The notes below the pieces were generated by a model. The model did not search any database. It was not told the origin of the DNA and saw only the letters and a list, made by a program, of their open reading frames with translations. The position numbers and the translations under genes are program-made. Shown here piece after piece: positions 44,169-55,028 of a DNA stretch of 64,000 nt. How positions within the stretch are numbered: the stretch's first letter is position 1; every line of letters starts with the position of its first letter. The DNA is from Cordylochernes scorpioides (lineage: Eukaryota; Arthropoda; Arachnida; Pseudoscorpiones; Chernetidae), in assembly GCA_030710605.1 (NCBI GenBank), contig CP092870.1, forward strand, positions 95,114,941 through 95,178,940. The letters run 5' to 3'.

Positions 44169-45510
44169 TTGGAATCCTCTTTTCAGCTGGACGGAGCGTC
44201 AGCATGGGGAGGTCGTGCTCTCTCCAGCGAAGGCATTAGGCAACTTAGGAGCCTTCACTGCAATTTTGCGAAACGTGTACTGAGAGGAGGTCCTTACACA
44301 CCTACAGTCTCAGCCATCTCCATCACCGGCAGCCCTCCTTTCGATATTATTGTTAGGTCTCGTACGGCGTTCCTGAAGGAAATCAATGAAGGAAATTTTG
44401 AATCTAGACCAGGCCCTGCTTCTTTGCCATACCCTCCAGATAGACGTCAATTATCTTTCAGTCTAAACATCGAGGAGATAACAACACCTATAATATTCAC
44501 AGACGGATCAAAAAATGAGGCTGGGGTGGGCGCTGCAATTGTTCCCTCATCAGAAGATCAGCAGCCCGTTCTCTTACGGCTCCATCCCGACTGCACAGCC
44601 TTCCAGGCTGAACTTCTGGCAATCCGCTGGGCGGTCCGTCTGGTGAAGGAAGGTTATTCAAGAAATGCGATCACTATCGCGTCGGACTGCAGATAAGCTC
44701 TGTAAGCCATATGTACGTCAGGTCCAGTTCGATCGACATTAGTAGCTAAGATTATTCTCGCACTGAACACCAACCAAAACGTAAATCTGTGTTGGGTGCC
44801 GGGACACTGCGGCATCGACGGAAAGGAAAGAGCAGACAGAGCTGCTAAGAACGCGGCCGTTTTGATCTTAGAGCCATCATTTTCCATTCTCGTGAAGATA
44901 GAGGCTGCCTGGCCGGCATTCATATTTATATTAAAAATAGACACTTCGGCCAGTTGGAGTTTTTTATTTTCTCAACGTTTCGACAAAAATCTTTTTTTGT
45001 CGAAACGTTGAGAAAATAAAAAACTCCAACTGGCCGAAGTGTCTATTTTTAATATAAATATTTTCCATTCTGCCTAGAAGCCTGGCCCGTAACCACTCAC
45101 GCGCGGCAGCCCTAGACGCATGGACGGAGGTTTATTGCCAGGACCACTACAACAGACACCTGAGGAGAATAGCCCATACTCCAGACCGGCTGCTCCAATT
45201 CCTCCCTAAGGTCTGTCCTGGAGAAGTCACCACCACCTTACTTACAGGACATGGCCATGTTCGGGCAAACTTGGTTCTCTGGCGTCCTGGGGAAGACCCA
45301 TCTTGCCCACATTGTATGGAGGAACAACAGACTGTGGACCACCTTCTATTCAGATGCCCTGCTTTCATGCAACACAGAATAAAGACAGCTCTGCTGCTTG
45401 GGAAGACCTCCTTCGACCCAGTCTCGTTGGCTGGACTCCCGGGTTCTCTGCAGACATGGAACTTCCTGACCAGCTGGTTCGGCTCTGCAATTGGCTCTGT
45501 GTAAATATAA
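44169..45510 (+). pseudogene. LINE 1 ORF2, RNase H and C-terminal zinc finger
   Basis: RNase H motifs: PIIFTDGSKNEAGVGA, CTAFQAELLAIRWAV, ITIASDC then a stop near 44694, CWVPGHCGIDGKERADRAA. An insertion splits it at 44891-45059. It resumes with a C-terminal CPHCMEEQQTVDHLLFRCP zinc finger (CxxC-x8-H-x4-C). RNase H plus this finger fits the I/R1/LOA group. Frameshifts make it inactive. Confidence 0.85.
44891..45059. mobile_element. Penelope-like end inserted as a palindrome
   Basis: Flanked by the direct repeat ATTTTCCATTCT (44879-44890 and 45060-45071), a 12-bp target duplication. The insert starts CGTGAAGATAGAGGCTGCC. Two inverted copies of CACTTCGGCCAGTTGGAG and CTCAACGTTTCGAC then meet at about 44993. 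It interrupts the LINE 1 RNase H. Confidence 0.85.
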
Positions 45511-45530
45511 TCTAGAGTAACTGGTTTCTA

Positions 45531-45878
45531 CTAGTTAGCTTGACAGCCCGGGCAGTTGGCGTTTCTTGCGCTCCAGGGGCCTGGGTTATCCTTATTTCTC
45601 TCTCTATACTCATGAAAGACGGGGCAATTTAGCAGCAGATGAATAGAAATTTGTTCCTCACATCCACAGACGCATCTTGAATCCTGCACTGCTTTGATGA
45701 ATTTTAAAAAGTTTCTAAAATTTCCGTGATTTGTAATAAATTGAGAGTTGTGGAAATTTGCCCGAAAATAATTCGGAATATTAGCGGGAAAGAAACTTTG
45801 AAATGTTTGGTTAGTATTTTTCTTCAATAGTGTAATTTTATATTTAGTCAAATTTTCAATTATATCTGGAATATCCAA
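45531..45878 (-). pseudogene. LINE 2 ORF2, C-terminal zinc-finger part
   Basis: The minus strand reads FITNHGNFRNFLKF, CVCGCEEQISIHLLLNCPVF (zinc finger) and ends WSARNANCPGCQAN. It abuts the 3' end of LINE 1 in opposite orientation. Most of the RT palm is missing between this and 45940. Confidence 0.75.
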
Positions 45879-45939
45879 GTCGTATCGCTGTTGATCCTCG
45901 ATCGATAAATATTTTATTCAAGCACGTTGTCGTTGATTT

Positions 45940-46209
45940 TTATTTGACAAATCCATGTTGTCTGGAGCTCAAAAGATTATTACTTTCATAAAATTCATGA
46001 ATTCGATTTTTCAAAATTTTTTCGAAAATTTTTGAAAGATTTGAAATCAATGAGATAGGTCGATAACTTTTTGTTGATTCTAAATTAGATTTATGTGGTT
46101 TAGGAATTATCTTTAGAGCTGCTATTTTCCATTTCTCCGGATAATACCCCTTTTTGAATGCATTTATTAAATAGTTTGCATAACATATGCTTAATTTTTG
46201 AGTAAGCAC
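45940..46209 (-). pseudogene. LINE 2 ORF2, reverse transcriptase fingers
   Basis: Reads GYYPEKWKIAALKIIPKP, SYRPISLISNLSKIFEKIL, NNLLSSRQHGF: RT motifs 0-2 of a LINE. The downstream palm, including the YxDD region, is deleted. Confidence 0.8.
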
Positions 46210-46480
46210 ATTTGATCATATTGTGGCGAAGAAATATTTTATTATTTAATTTAATATAATTCAATGAAAATACTCAACAGATTATTAAAAAAATATATTA
46301 CTCTGTATTTGTGAAATCATCTTTAAAATATTTCTTTGCTTGCTTGCTTAAGATTCCCTAGCTGTAGATAGTTTTGCTGACTTGTTAATAATTGTCGACT
46401 CGTCGTTGTGACGTCATCAATAAATTATTTTGTATCTTAGGATATTTCAAGGCTTGATTTCTACGCTACAATATTGTTAC
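46210..46480. other. unidentified insert inside LINE 2
   Basis: About 270 bp of non-coding sequence separates the KAPGLD motif (near 46490 on the minus strand) from the RT fingers (46209). It has TTGTTAATAATTGTCGACTC and TGTTGTCTAAACC words. Probably a small insertion; family not recognised. Confidence 0.4.
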
Positions 46481-47300
46481 TTGTGTTGTCTAAACCTGGA
46501 GCTTTTTAAACATCAGAATTAGAAATGATATTCATTATTTCTTCTACTTCGATAATAATTATGCTTGGATTATTCATTCGTGGCTTAAAATTTCTAATTA
46601 TTTGTTGTTGAAAATTGTCCAAATTAGGATCGTCTTCAGGAATTAAATCGTCCATTAATATGGTCATTGTTTGCTCTTTTAGATATTCTGGTGAATTGTC
46701 AATTATGGGAATTCCATTCTTTACATTTGAGGATCTTAATTTATTGAAGAACTTATAAGCATTACCAAATGGATTATCTGTGTAATTTTCTTCAATAACG
46801 TTTCGCCAGTTAGTTCTTTTAGCTTTTCTTATTGCATTAGTGTATTTGTTTCTTGCCAACTTAAATGTATTGTAACTGATTGTTTTATGACGATAATACT
46901 AGTTTCTAATATAATGAAAATGATTTTTTATTATTTCCTGTTCATTAGTCCACCAGTCAATTCTGGAAACATGTTTATTAATGGGGGATTTAACCTTCAA
47001 AGATTTATATGCTGCTTCTCTCAATAAATTCATGAGTGCGTTCACTATCCCATCAATGTCTTCCTCATCTTTCACTCTGCTTATATCAATTCCAAGTTTT
47101 TTGTATCTTGTAATGATATGTTATTAGAAAAATTTGCCCAATTCGCATTTTTTTTCAAAGTGGAAATTTGATTATTGAATAAATGATCATTCTTTAACCT
47201 GATATCAAATTTAACAGCAACATGGTCGGAAATATTAGTCAAATCAGAGGTATGCCAGTTGTTTATTAAACTTAGTGAGTTTTTATTCGAGATTGTGAGA
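46481..47300 (-). pseudogene. LINE 2 ORF2, linker between endonuclease and RT
   Basis: 46506-46859 reads ARNKYTNAIRKAKRTNWRN, NPFGNAYKFFNKLRSS and IIIEVEEIMNIISNSDV, followed after a frameshift by KAPGLDN. 46860-47300 continues the same region with many stops (traces of WWTNEQ and a DHVAVKFD-like segment). Confidence 0.7.
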
Positions 47301-47942
47301 TCAATTATACTTACTCTCCGCGGCAGGTGGGTGTTTTTTCAGGTTATGTATAAAGAGGTTACATTCGTCTATAATAGGTTGTAATCTATATCCATTAGAG
47401 TTTATAACAAACCATATAGTAGGTCTTGAATTAAAATCACCGCAAAGGATTACAGGTTGATTTATATACGTTTTGAGCAGATCTCTAATGAATGTTTGAT
47501 GAACAGGGTTAAATGTATTCGGATGAATGTAGAAATTAGAAATAATTAATTTTGCTTTAACTGTAGAAATAGATATTGTTGAACAAAAATAATTTGTGAA
47601 TTTTTCCTCTTTGCTGAACTTTATATTTTTATTTAAAATTATAGTTGCCGTATATTTTTCCCCAGTTTTATTCGAACATATAATTTGAGAGTCCATATCA
47701 TAAATAACATTTTCATGTAAAACATATGGTTCTTGAATCAAAAGAATGTCAGGTGAAGGATATTCACATATCAAACAAAATGTTAACGCGGGATTCGATC
47801 CCGGTTCATGACTGTCTGGAAACGAGGGTGTTACCCACTCGTCCTTGTCAGGTGGGTCATCTCTAGTGTTGGCCTGTAGTTTACTTATCGCAGTAAAACC
47901 TTTTCTTACATTTTGTTGAATACATCTCACATTTTCAATCAT
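47301..47942 (-). pseudogene. LINE 2 ORF2, endonuclease with in-frame SINE
   Basis: APE motifs: VRCIQQNVRKGFTAISKLQA, SPDILLIQEPYV, VILCGDFNSRPTIW. Between the first two is a foreign segment (about 47767-47870) that keeps the frame open and encodes DKDEWVTPSFPDSHEPGSNP; its DNA is the family-2 tRNA SINE seen at 20650. The frame ends near 47301. Confidence 0.85.
47767..47870 (-). mobile_element. tRNA-derived SINE (family 2) within LINE 2
   Basis: The minus strand reads GATGACCCACCTGACAAGG, GGGTAACACCCTCGTTTCC, then ACCGGGATCGAATCCCGCG and TTAACATTTTGTTTGATATG. It matches 20650-20745. The B-box-like GGGATCGAATCCC suggests tRNA ancestry. Confidence 0.65.
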
Positions 47943-47974
47943 ATAGGATATTAAAATCTATTTAAGATTAAGCT

Positions 47975-48445
47975 TTAAATTGTATTTGCTACATCATTTC
48001 CCTCGTATATTTGTGAATATTGTGTCCTTTGGATAATTTTGTCTATTTGTGATTTGTAAATCGGGCATTCACTTGAATTTGATTTATGGTTTGTAGAAAG
48101 GTTTTTAAATTTAGGGTGCTTAGAGAAATTGTGACAATTTGGCGCTTCAGTACAGTTGTGGCTACCCTGTACACCGCATATTTTACATATTTTAATGTTT
48201 TGGCAGTCTTTTGTTTTATGGTTCGGATTAAATTCAAAACAATTTTGGCATTGTCTTACAAATATTCTGTCTTGTGTAGAACATCGCTCAAAATCGGTGT
48301 ATATCTCATTACCCATTTTTCTTAAAATTTGGTAAACTTTAGTAGTTACTTTTAATACTATATTGTGATATGCAGAATTAAATCCCATTCGCGGTACGAG
48401 ACAAGCGATGCCAAACACGTCCGCACAGTAGGCTTCAGAAGCCAT
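47975..48445 (-). pseudogene. LINE 2 ORF1 fragment, zinc knuckles
   Basis: Open from 48445; reads CQNCFEFNPNHKTKDC, CKICGVQGSHNC and HPKFKNLSTNHKSNSSECP, a CCHC knuckle series of a LINE ORF1. The N-terminal half of a normal ORF1 is absent, so the element is 5'-truncated at the edge of the right transposon arm. Confidence 0.75.
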
Positions 48446-48497
48446 ATATCGATTATGTTTATTTTAATTCATTTGAAAAATTCAACTATCCCTGATC

Positions 48498-50774
48498 ATT
48501 TATTTTACTCTGGGATGCCGTCACTACAGGATAAAGTACTCTTGGTGAAATTTTATTATTGCAATTCAGAATCTTCCACTGAAGCTTTACGAGCGTTTCG
48601 TAACTTTAAAGGTATTCGAAGAGGTAAAGGACCCATGAGTTGCTACTCTCTAAGGAGAATGATAAAAAATTTTTGAGAAGACTGGATCTCTGGAAGCAAA
48701 ACCTCGGAGTGAAAGACCATCGACACGCAAGTCAGTGGCTGTTACGGTTTCGCAGAATGTTGAAGCTATTGAAACGTTATCCACATATGGAGAAGTAAGT
48801 GCTCGACAAGTTTCTCAACAAACGGGGATTTCGTATGGAACAGTTTGGAGAGCTCTAAGAATTTTTCTTAAAAAATACCCGTACAAAATTCAAAGATTTC
48901 ACGAGCTAAAAGTCGGCGATTTTGAGAAGCGTCAATAATTTGCTGCATGGGTTTTCCGGCAAATTGATATTGATGAAAACTGGCTGTCGAATGTTCTGTA
49001 GACAGATGAAGCTCACTTTTCTCTAAATGGAGAAGTTAACACTCAAAACAGCCGCATTTGGGCAACAGAAATTCCTAGGAATTTTACAGAAATGCCACTT
49101 CATCAGCCCAGAGTTACAGTTTGGTGTGGGTTCACTTCTTCTTTTATTATTGGGCCATTTTTCTTTGAAGAAATAAATGGAAGAACTTTTAAAACCGTTT
49201 CTGTAACTGGTGAACGCTATGTTCAACTTTTGAGAGAAAAGGTTATCCCCATATTGCAGGACAGACAAGCACTGAGCGAAATAACATTCATGCAAGATGG
49301 AGGACCTCCTCATATCTCCCGCGGTGCCAAACAATTGCTGAAGGATACGTTCGGTGAAGATCGTGTGATAAGTCGCCACTTTATACACCAGTGGCCTTCA
49401 AGATCACCAGACTTGACGCCTTGCGATTTTTGGCTATGGGGGTACATTAAGTCGCGTGTTTATCGATGCCGGCCTACCACATTGGCCATGTTGAAGGCTT
49501 CTATCAGACGGCACGTTTCATAAATTTCAACAGATATGTTATTTAATGCTGTCCATTCTGTCATCTATCGTCTGCAGACGGTGTTTGAGAATGAAGGGCG
49601 CCACATTGAGCAAGGATTGTGATCTAATACAAGAGACAAGGCCTCCAAGAGACAAGTTACCTTATGTGTTATATAAGCTGCCATGTATTATATTATCTAC
49701 CAATATTTTGAAGCTCTTTGTGTTGGGTTATGGGTAAATAAATTCTGTCCTCATATCTTGTCTCTTTTTTATTTGTGAACAGTAATTTTTGTTTGTTTGT
49801 CATTTGCTCACATCTTATATTATGTCATGCAGACCAAAGTGTTATAACTTCTCGAATAACACTGTACACACAATTTTACCCCTTATGTTTAATTTATCGC
49901 TTTTCGCTCATTAAAAGAAATAGCATAAGGAATATTCTCTGTAACCCCCCACCTTTAGAAATTTTGGGCAAAATAAAATAATACAAAATGATTTTACTAC
50001 CACGTTTTTCAACGCAAAAGGTTGATTTAAAAATTATATTTATTTGAGGGGATACATTTTTAAAAATCGTGTACAGTATAATAAACAATGATAACATTTG
50101 ACAAGCCCATAGGATATTTGGAATAAAGTACGACAATGTATTTTGTCACTCCCATCTATATTTCATTTGTTGGATCATGACAAATTTCCAGTTAAATAGT
50201 CGAGTGTCGCCAATTATTCAAGAAATTACACATTCCTTATAGCAAGAAATCCTATTAGTAGTACCATCATAATTTTTGGTACTATATTAACATTTCAAAA
50301 AATCGTGTATTGAATTCAGCTATGTTTTTCAAACATTCAATATATTTGACAAAACTCTATCAAAAATATAAATATTTTTTGCTACATGTTTTAATTTGCA
50401 TATACCTATTTTACATATCTCAGATTGTATTTAAAAATCGTTAACCATTTCTTCAAACTTTTGAAAAAATGGTGCTTTATTAATTAACGATTTGATATTA
50501 TTAGGATTCTTTCCTGGTATACAAAAAGGAAAAATACGTGTCGATCAGTTATATTTTTCAATTAATCAAACAATTTGGCCGCTGAATTTCTGATTCTGGT
50601 ACAGCGCCATCTAGGGAATGAAATTGTAACTAAAATCAATTTCGAAATTTTCAATATTTGCCATAAAAAATCCCATTGCATTCTGAACACAATGGTGTTT
50701 ACCGCATTGCTCTAGCGCAAATATTCGCGGAGTTATTAATTTTTAAAGTTGTGCGGGACTTTTGGATCACCCTG
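48498..50774 (+). pseudogene. mariner-superfamily transposase, right arm
   Basis: Inverted sister of the left arm. The HTH part reads PSLQDKVLLVKFYYCNSES and YSLRRMIKNF, then a frameshift near 48670. The second HTH reads QQTGISYGTVWRALRIFLKK. There are stops at 48936 and near 49000 (WSNVL* before TDEAHFSLNGEV). The catalytic part reads FMQDGGPPH and SPDLTPCDFWLWG, with a stop near 49523. The AT-rich tail and terminal repeat run to 50774. It keeps a D-E-A-H-F first motif where the left copy has D-E-A-Q-I. Confidence 0.85.
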
Positions 50775-52190
50775 TAGATCTAGGTCTGACCTATGTATGA
50801 CCCTATCAATTCATAATATTGCTGCAAATTATTTATTATTTTATGAACATATTATTAATTATAATATTTATATTTTTTATTCTGTAAACTTCCTTAATTG
50901 CCTCTCTGGTATTTTATAAATGTTTATTTGTTCTTGCCCATCAATAATTGACAATATGACCCAGAATAAGTATATTGCTACGGCCTTTTATGGTTTCCAC
51001 AAGTCCATATCTCAGAAAAAGGCCAAGTGACACTCACTCCTCACTTTCTTACTGCTACTCTTTTTGTGTTGTTTTTCTTGCTTCCCTCTTTCTCTTTCTT
51101 GTTTTTTTCTTTTTCTTCTGTCTATATCGTTATTTCCTTTGTCTCACTGCTTTGTTCCTATGCATACCTCTGGTGAATCCTGTATAGGGTCAGTGACCCT
51201 AAATAAAGGCTTTTTGTTGTTGTTGTTATTTGTTCTTGCCTTATCAAAAGAGAGAGAGAGTGTTCTGGCTTTAAATAAACTGCTGTTTCATCCTGATGTT
51301 TGTCTTTCCTAATTTACTACGTGAGATTTTGGTGGAGATACTGGGTAGATTAGAGAAGATAAACTGAAGATTGCCTAGAAGGCCTTGAGACCATGGTTGC
51401 TGCGTTCTACATTTTTTTCTAAGAATGGCTCCAGGATTCCATCGCCATGTCATAACCAAGACTTTCCTCCAAGATGACAATGTCCCTATTAGCGATATGA
51501 CAACAAAGCCTCTCATAACGCCGCAAGAGAAAGGACGTAAAGCTACTAGGGAAAATTTCCAAGAATCCAAGTCAATTCTCATCAACTCATTGTAAATAGC
51601 TCAACTTGATCAACTTTCTCTCTTCACGATACTAATTATTACAGATAACTTCATCAACTTCCATCATTGCTTAACATACTGTAAATAACTACCTTTTGAT
51701 TTCTTCTATCTGCTTATGTTGTTGCTTATTTGTTTAATGGATATGTTTATTTAATGCTCTTTTTCTTAATTGTTTATTTTCTTTTTGATAATTCTGTTAC
51801 CTACTCTACTACAATATGAATTATTGTAAATAGTTTCACGCGCAATTATCTAGATCGGATATAGCGTGTATTGTTTGCAACTGGTAAATAAATAAAAGTC
51901 ATTTCTTGGCAGAAGAACGTTAGATCCATGTCAGAAACAACAATATTCTCAAGCTGAGGGTCACAGCTCCTATTAGGAAGGAACTACGTAGCAAAGTATT
52001 TATTATTTTATGAACAGATTATTCATTATTATATTTATATTTTCTACTCTGTATAAACTTCCTTCATTGCCTTTCTGGTATTTTATAAATGTTGATTTGT
52101 TCTTAAATAAATTGCTGTGTCATACTGAAGTTTGTCTTTCCTAAAGGTGAACGTAACAAACATATATAAACTAAAATCTTTAACCTAAAT
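50775..52190. other. non-coding with LINE-like 3' tail
   Basis: 51150-51235 ends CCTAAATAAAGGC then TTTTTGTTGTTGTTG, a LINE-type tail as at 33940 and the 40737 insert. The 51270-51590 block is less AT-rich but shows only short frames. A repeated pair (TATTATTTTATGAACA near 50830 and 52000, TTTGTCTTTCCTAA near 51300 and 52135) suggests a ~1.1-kb duplicated flank. Confidence 0.4.
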
Positions 52191-52270
52191 ATAGAGGCTG
52201 CCTGCCTGGCTGGCATTCATAGTTCTTAAAATTAAATATATAATTTATACTGGCCGAAGTATCTTTAAAA
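52191..52270 (+). mobile_element. Penelope-like terminal fragment
   Basis: ATAGAGGCTGCCTGCCTGGC, GGCATTCATAGTTCTTAAAA and TACTGGCCGAAGTATC are shared with 23035, 29119 and 44891. Confidence 0.55.
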
Positions 52271-52731
52271 TCGTCATTAGGTAAATAGGTTACACACAAA
52301 ATCCTTTTTCAAGTCATATAACAAGAGGCAGGCCCATCTACAATAATCGACTTTTAATCTTAACATGAAAAAGATCAGAGTGTTGACTACGTCTTTATAA
52401 CGACCCAATTCTTTCTATTTAGGCCATCTGACAAGATTATCTAGGACTTCGGTCCTTGGTCAAAAACCGACCTCGCCGTTCATAGACCTTGCTATCTTTT
52501 CTTTCACTGATAATCGATTGGAATCTTCCAGAAACATCTGCGGTGGAAATATTGGTGTTTTTTCAACAGAATTTTAATCGTATTTAGTAAACAGAAATCA
52601 ATTATTTTAAACCAGAAAATAATAAAAACAGATATAACTTAGATTTCTATCTTTTGTTGAATATTTACAGTTACAAAAATGTCAAGAAATGAGTAGTAAA
52701 ATTAAATTATACTGTGAATTATTATACAGTA

Positions 52732-52905
52732 GAATTTCCCTTTAAAGGATAACACCTAATTACAGAGCCAAAGTGTCCTTTAGAGAGAGGTGTCTTCTTA
52801 CCAGAGAGTTTATTTGTAAAAATTGTAATTTTGCAAATGAAAACTGTTCTTTGTGGAGAGGTGTCTGCTAGCGGGATGTCCGCTAAAGGGAGGTTTTACT
52901 GTATT
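52732..52905. mobile_element. MITE, TIR ACAGTAGAATTTCC
   Basis: ACAGTAGAATTTCCCTTTAA at left and AAAGGGAGGTTTTACTGT at right; AAAGGA(T/C)A and GAGGTGTCT words inside. Related to 2916, 14839 and 57407. Confidence 0.7.
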
Positions 52906-53420
52906 TTAATGTAAAATCAAAAGATTTGTGATAGTCATAAGATTATTATGTTTTTAAGAGGTAGATGATTCTCGGTCTCGAGTGAAAGGAAGATTTACGT
53001 CATTTGTCGCAAGTCATCAGCAACTTTGTATTGTTGTACGATCAGGATATACATTTTTCTTAATTTATTTTGTAGTTGACAATATTTCGATGAATAATCG
53101 ATCATCTTTTACGGATTTTTTTTTTAGTTCTATTTTGAAGCCCACGAAGATTGTGGTTACATCTGCCACACTTACACTTCAGAACAAAACACACACACAA
53201 ACAAAACTTATAAAAGATAGACAATTAATTCTTAGAGAAATATATTGGAAAATTTAACATAATTATTTTATCCAAAATAAAACCTATATTTATAATCTTC
53301 TTATAATTATCAAATTCGATATTTAGAATAGACATAGAACTTCTTTTGTGAGATTTATGAAAAAAAAATAACATGCAGAAAGATGTGGTTGAGAATCGTG
53401 ATGGCTAAAAATATATGGTC

Positions 53421-53960
53421 ATCAATAGGTTAACTAAAGACAGTTGTAGAACCTCTGCTGATTGTGTTAGAGAGTGTATTACATAGCAAGATCAAACACT
53501 CAAAAAACCCTTTCAAAAAGAATTAAATAAACTATATCTGGATCTAAAATTTAAGTTTTATCTTTCTCAATCTAATGAATTGTTCAATAAATTCTTTCCA
53601 ATTGCTGTCCCAAATTTCATTTCTTCTGATAAATTCACTACTTTATTCTTAACAGGCAAAGGACCCTTCTTAAGTTTCCTATTCAAACTGAATGCTATCA
53701 ATGATCCAACATGTGAATGCCGCTTAGATTTGAATCACCAGAGCATCTTCTTTTAACTTGCCCCCTGACTAATCAAATTGTATGTAGATACTTTGAAACA
53801 TTACCAAATTCTCTTTGTGTATATACTCTATCTTATGAGAACTTTGTTAAGTTTAGAACTATTTGTACAATAATTTACAAAACACTACTAATCCTTCGTG
53901 TAAATATTTAATCATATATATGTAAATAATACTAGCTCAGCACAATAGTCCTTTGGACTT
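53421..53960 (+). pseudogene. LINE C-terminal fragment
   Basis: Reads in shifting frames FLFKLNAINDPTCECRLD then SPEHLLLTCPLTNQIVCRY, a CxC...H...C finger like the end of R1/Jockey ORF2. The non-coding end contains CTTTGGACTTCGTGC and AATAAATAAATAAATAG. Confidence 0.55.
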
Positions 53961-53999
53961 CGTGCTTTTGTAACAATAAATAAATAAATAGTGTGTAAA

Positions 54000-54135
54000 T
54001 ACAGTATTGGAGCTATAAAAAGCGGTCTTGTAGATTAAATTGACGAAACCACTAGGAGAGTTTACCACTGATGAACCAAGCCCTCTAAATTTATTTTTCA
54101 TCGAAGTAAGGATAGTAGAAAAGTTTGTTTTATGT
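54000..54135 (-). repeat. dispersed repeat, unclassified (copy C, partial)
   Basis: Reverse complement of parts of 34195-34465: ACAGTATTGGAGCT, AGAGTTTACCACTGATGAAC, TCGAAGTAAGGATAGTAG. Confidence 0.65.
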
Positions 54136-54347
54136 CTGTAATATATAATATCTATATATGGTTTTGACCAAAGACTTGGTTGTTGTTGCGTGATGTAATC
54201 AATATAGAGCGTGAGATATTCATGTTTTTAGTTCTTATGATAATTCTGTAATAATAAAATATTATACAAATATATAACAGTAGCATACAATCTCTTTTAA
54301 TAGAAACTACACTACCTAAGATTATCGAATATTAGGTTTAAGAGTAA

Positions 54348-54462
54348 AAGGCATCAGGTGGTCCTAAGTGGTCACCCTCCCAAGTACTGACTGGGACCGA
54401 CATTGCTTAACTTCGTGATCGGACAAGAAACGATGTTTTCAATGTACTATGGCAGTAGAGGT
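54348..54462 (-). rRNA. 5S rRNA-like sequence (pseudogene or 5S-derived SINE)
   Basis: The minus strand reads CTACTGCCATAGTACATTG, TCTTGTCCGATCAC, GAAGTTAAGCAATGTCGG, TCAGTACTTGGGAGGGTGAC: recognisable animal 5S rRNA over nearly its full length, including the internal control region. There is one deletion in the TTCGGTGATC region and about 15% substitutions; it ends at a TTTT. Probably non-functional. No second 5S copy is in the window. Confidence 0.85.
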
Positions 54463-54604
54463 AAAAGAATACATAACATTATCTAAAAGAATCATTCGTG
54501 CTTTAATGATTTCATTTCTTGTGTATATCTTTAAATATCATTTGTTGGTTAGAAGTTGGTTTGGAAAACACAGCTACATCAACTAATAGTTTATTCCAAC
54601 TCCC

Positions 54605-54637
54605 GACGTTTCTGTGAATTCCTGTCACTCTCTTCAG
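54605..54637 (-). ncRNA. hammerhead-like motif with 6-bp stem I
   Basis: The minus strand reads CTGAAGA, one extra G, AGTGA...TCACA helix, then GAAACGTC. Flanks ATTTCC (5') and GGGAGT (3') pair over six positions with two G-U pairs, giving a good stem I. The flanking repeat (54560-54660) resembles a Penelope-like end. Confidence 0.5.
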
Positions 54638-54739
54638 GGAAATGGTTATTTTGAATCCTATTTCTACTTATATACATACACGACTTTCTAAAAATAGAAT
54701 ATTGTTTGATGTAGCTATATAATCCTTATTATCAGTTAC

Positions 54740-55028
54740 AGTACACCCATACCTCGCTTTGCGTCGGAGTTACGTTCCAAAAAAAACACGACGCAAATTG
54801 AAACGACGCAAAGTGAAAATATGTGAAGGCGCAATCAAAAACAAAGGAGTTGCAATTTTAGCAAAAGAATTTTAAAAAAAATTAAAGACTCGAATCCAAA
54901 ACAACGCAACTTCGAAAATCTAACGACGCACAGTGAAAATCAGTAAAAATTAAGCCGCAACGCAACTTCGAAAAAAAAAAAAAAACGCAAAACGAAACGA
55001 CGCAAAGCGAGGTATTGGTGTATTGTCT
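54740..55028. mobile_element. MITE, TIR ACACCCATACCTCGCTTTGC
   Basis: ACAGTACACCCATACCTCGC at left and GCGAGGTATTGGTGTATTGT at right. GACGCAAA / CAACGCAACTTCG words recur many times inside. Fits a pogo/Tigger-type non-autonomous element with subterminal binding-site-like repeats. Confidence 0.8.

Larger units (their letters stand above)
36407..50774. mobile_element. 14.4-kb composite with inverted mariner-type arms
   Basis: Left end CAGGGTGATCCAAAAGTC and right end GACTTTTGGATCACCCTG are perfect inverted repeats, each bordered by TA. The inverted identity extends through about 2.25 kb on both sides (36407-38649 and 48498-50774). No inner copy of the terminal repeat is seen on either arm. Two LINEs and nested insertions fill the middle. 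Either a palindromic element trapped LINEs, or two truncated elements lie face to face. Confidence 0.75.

Noticed and set aside
51064-51312. Phe/Ser/Leu-rich ORF resembling a membrane protein
   Set aside because: Low-complexity TTC/TTT/CTT tract beside a LINE tail.
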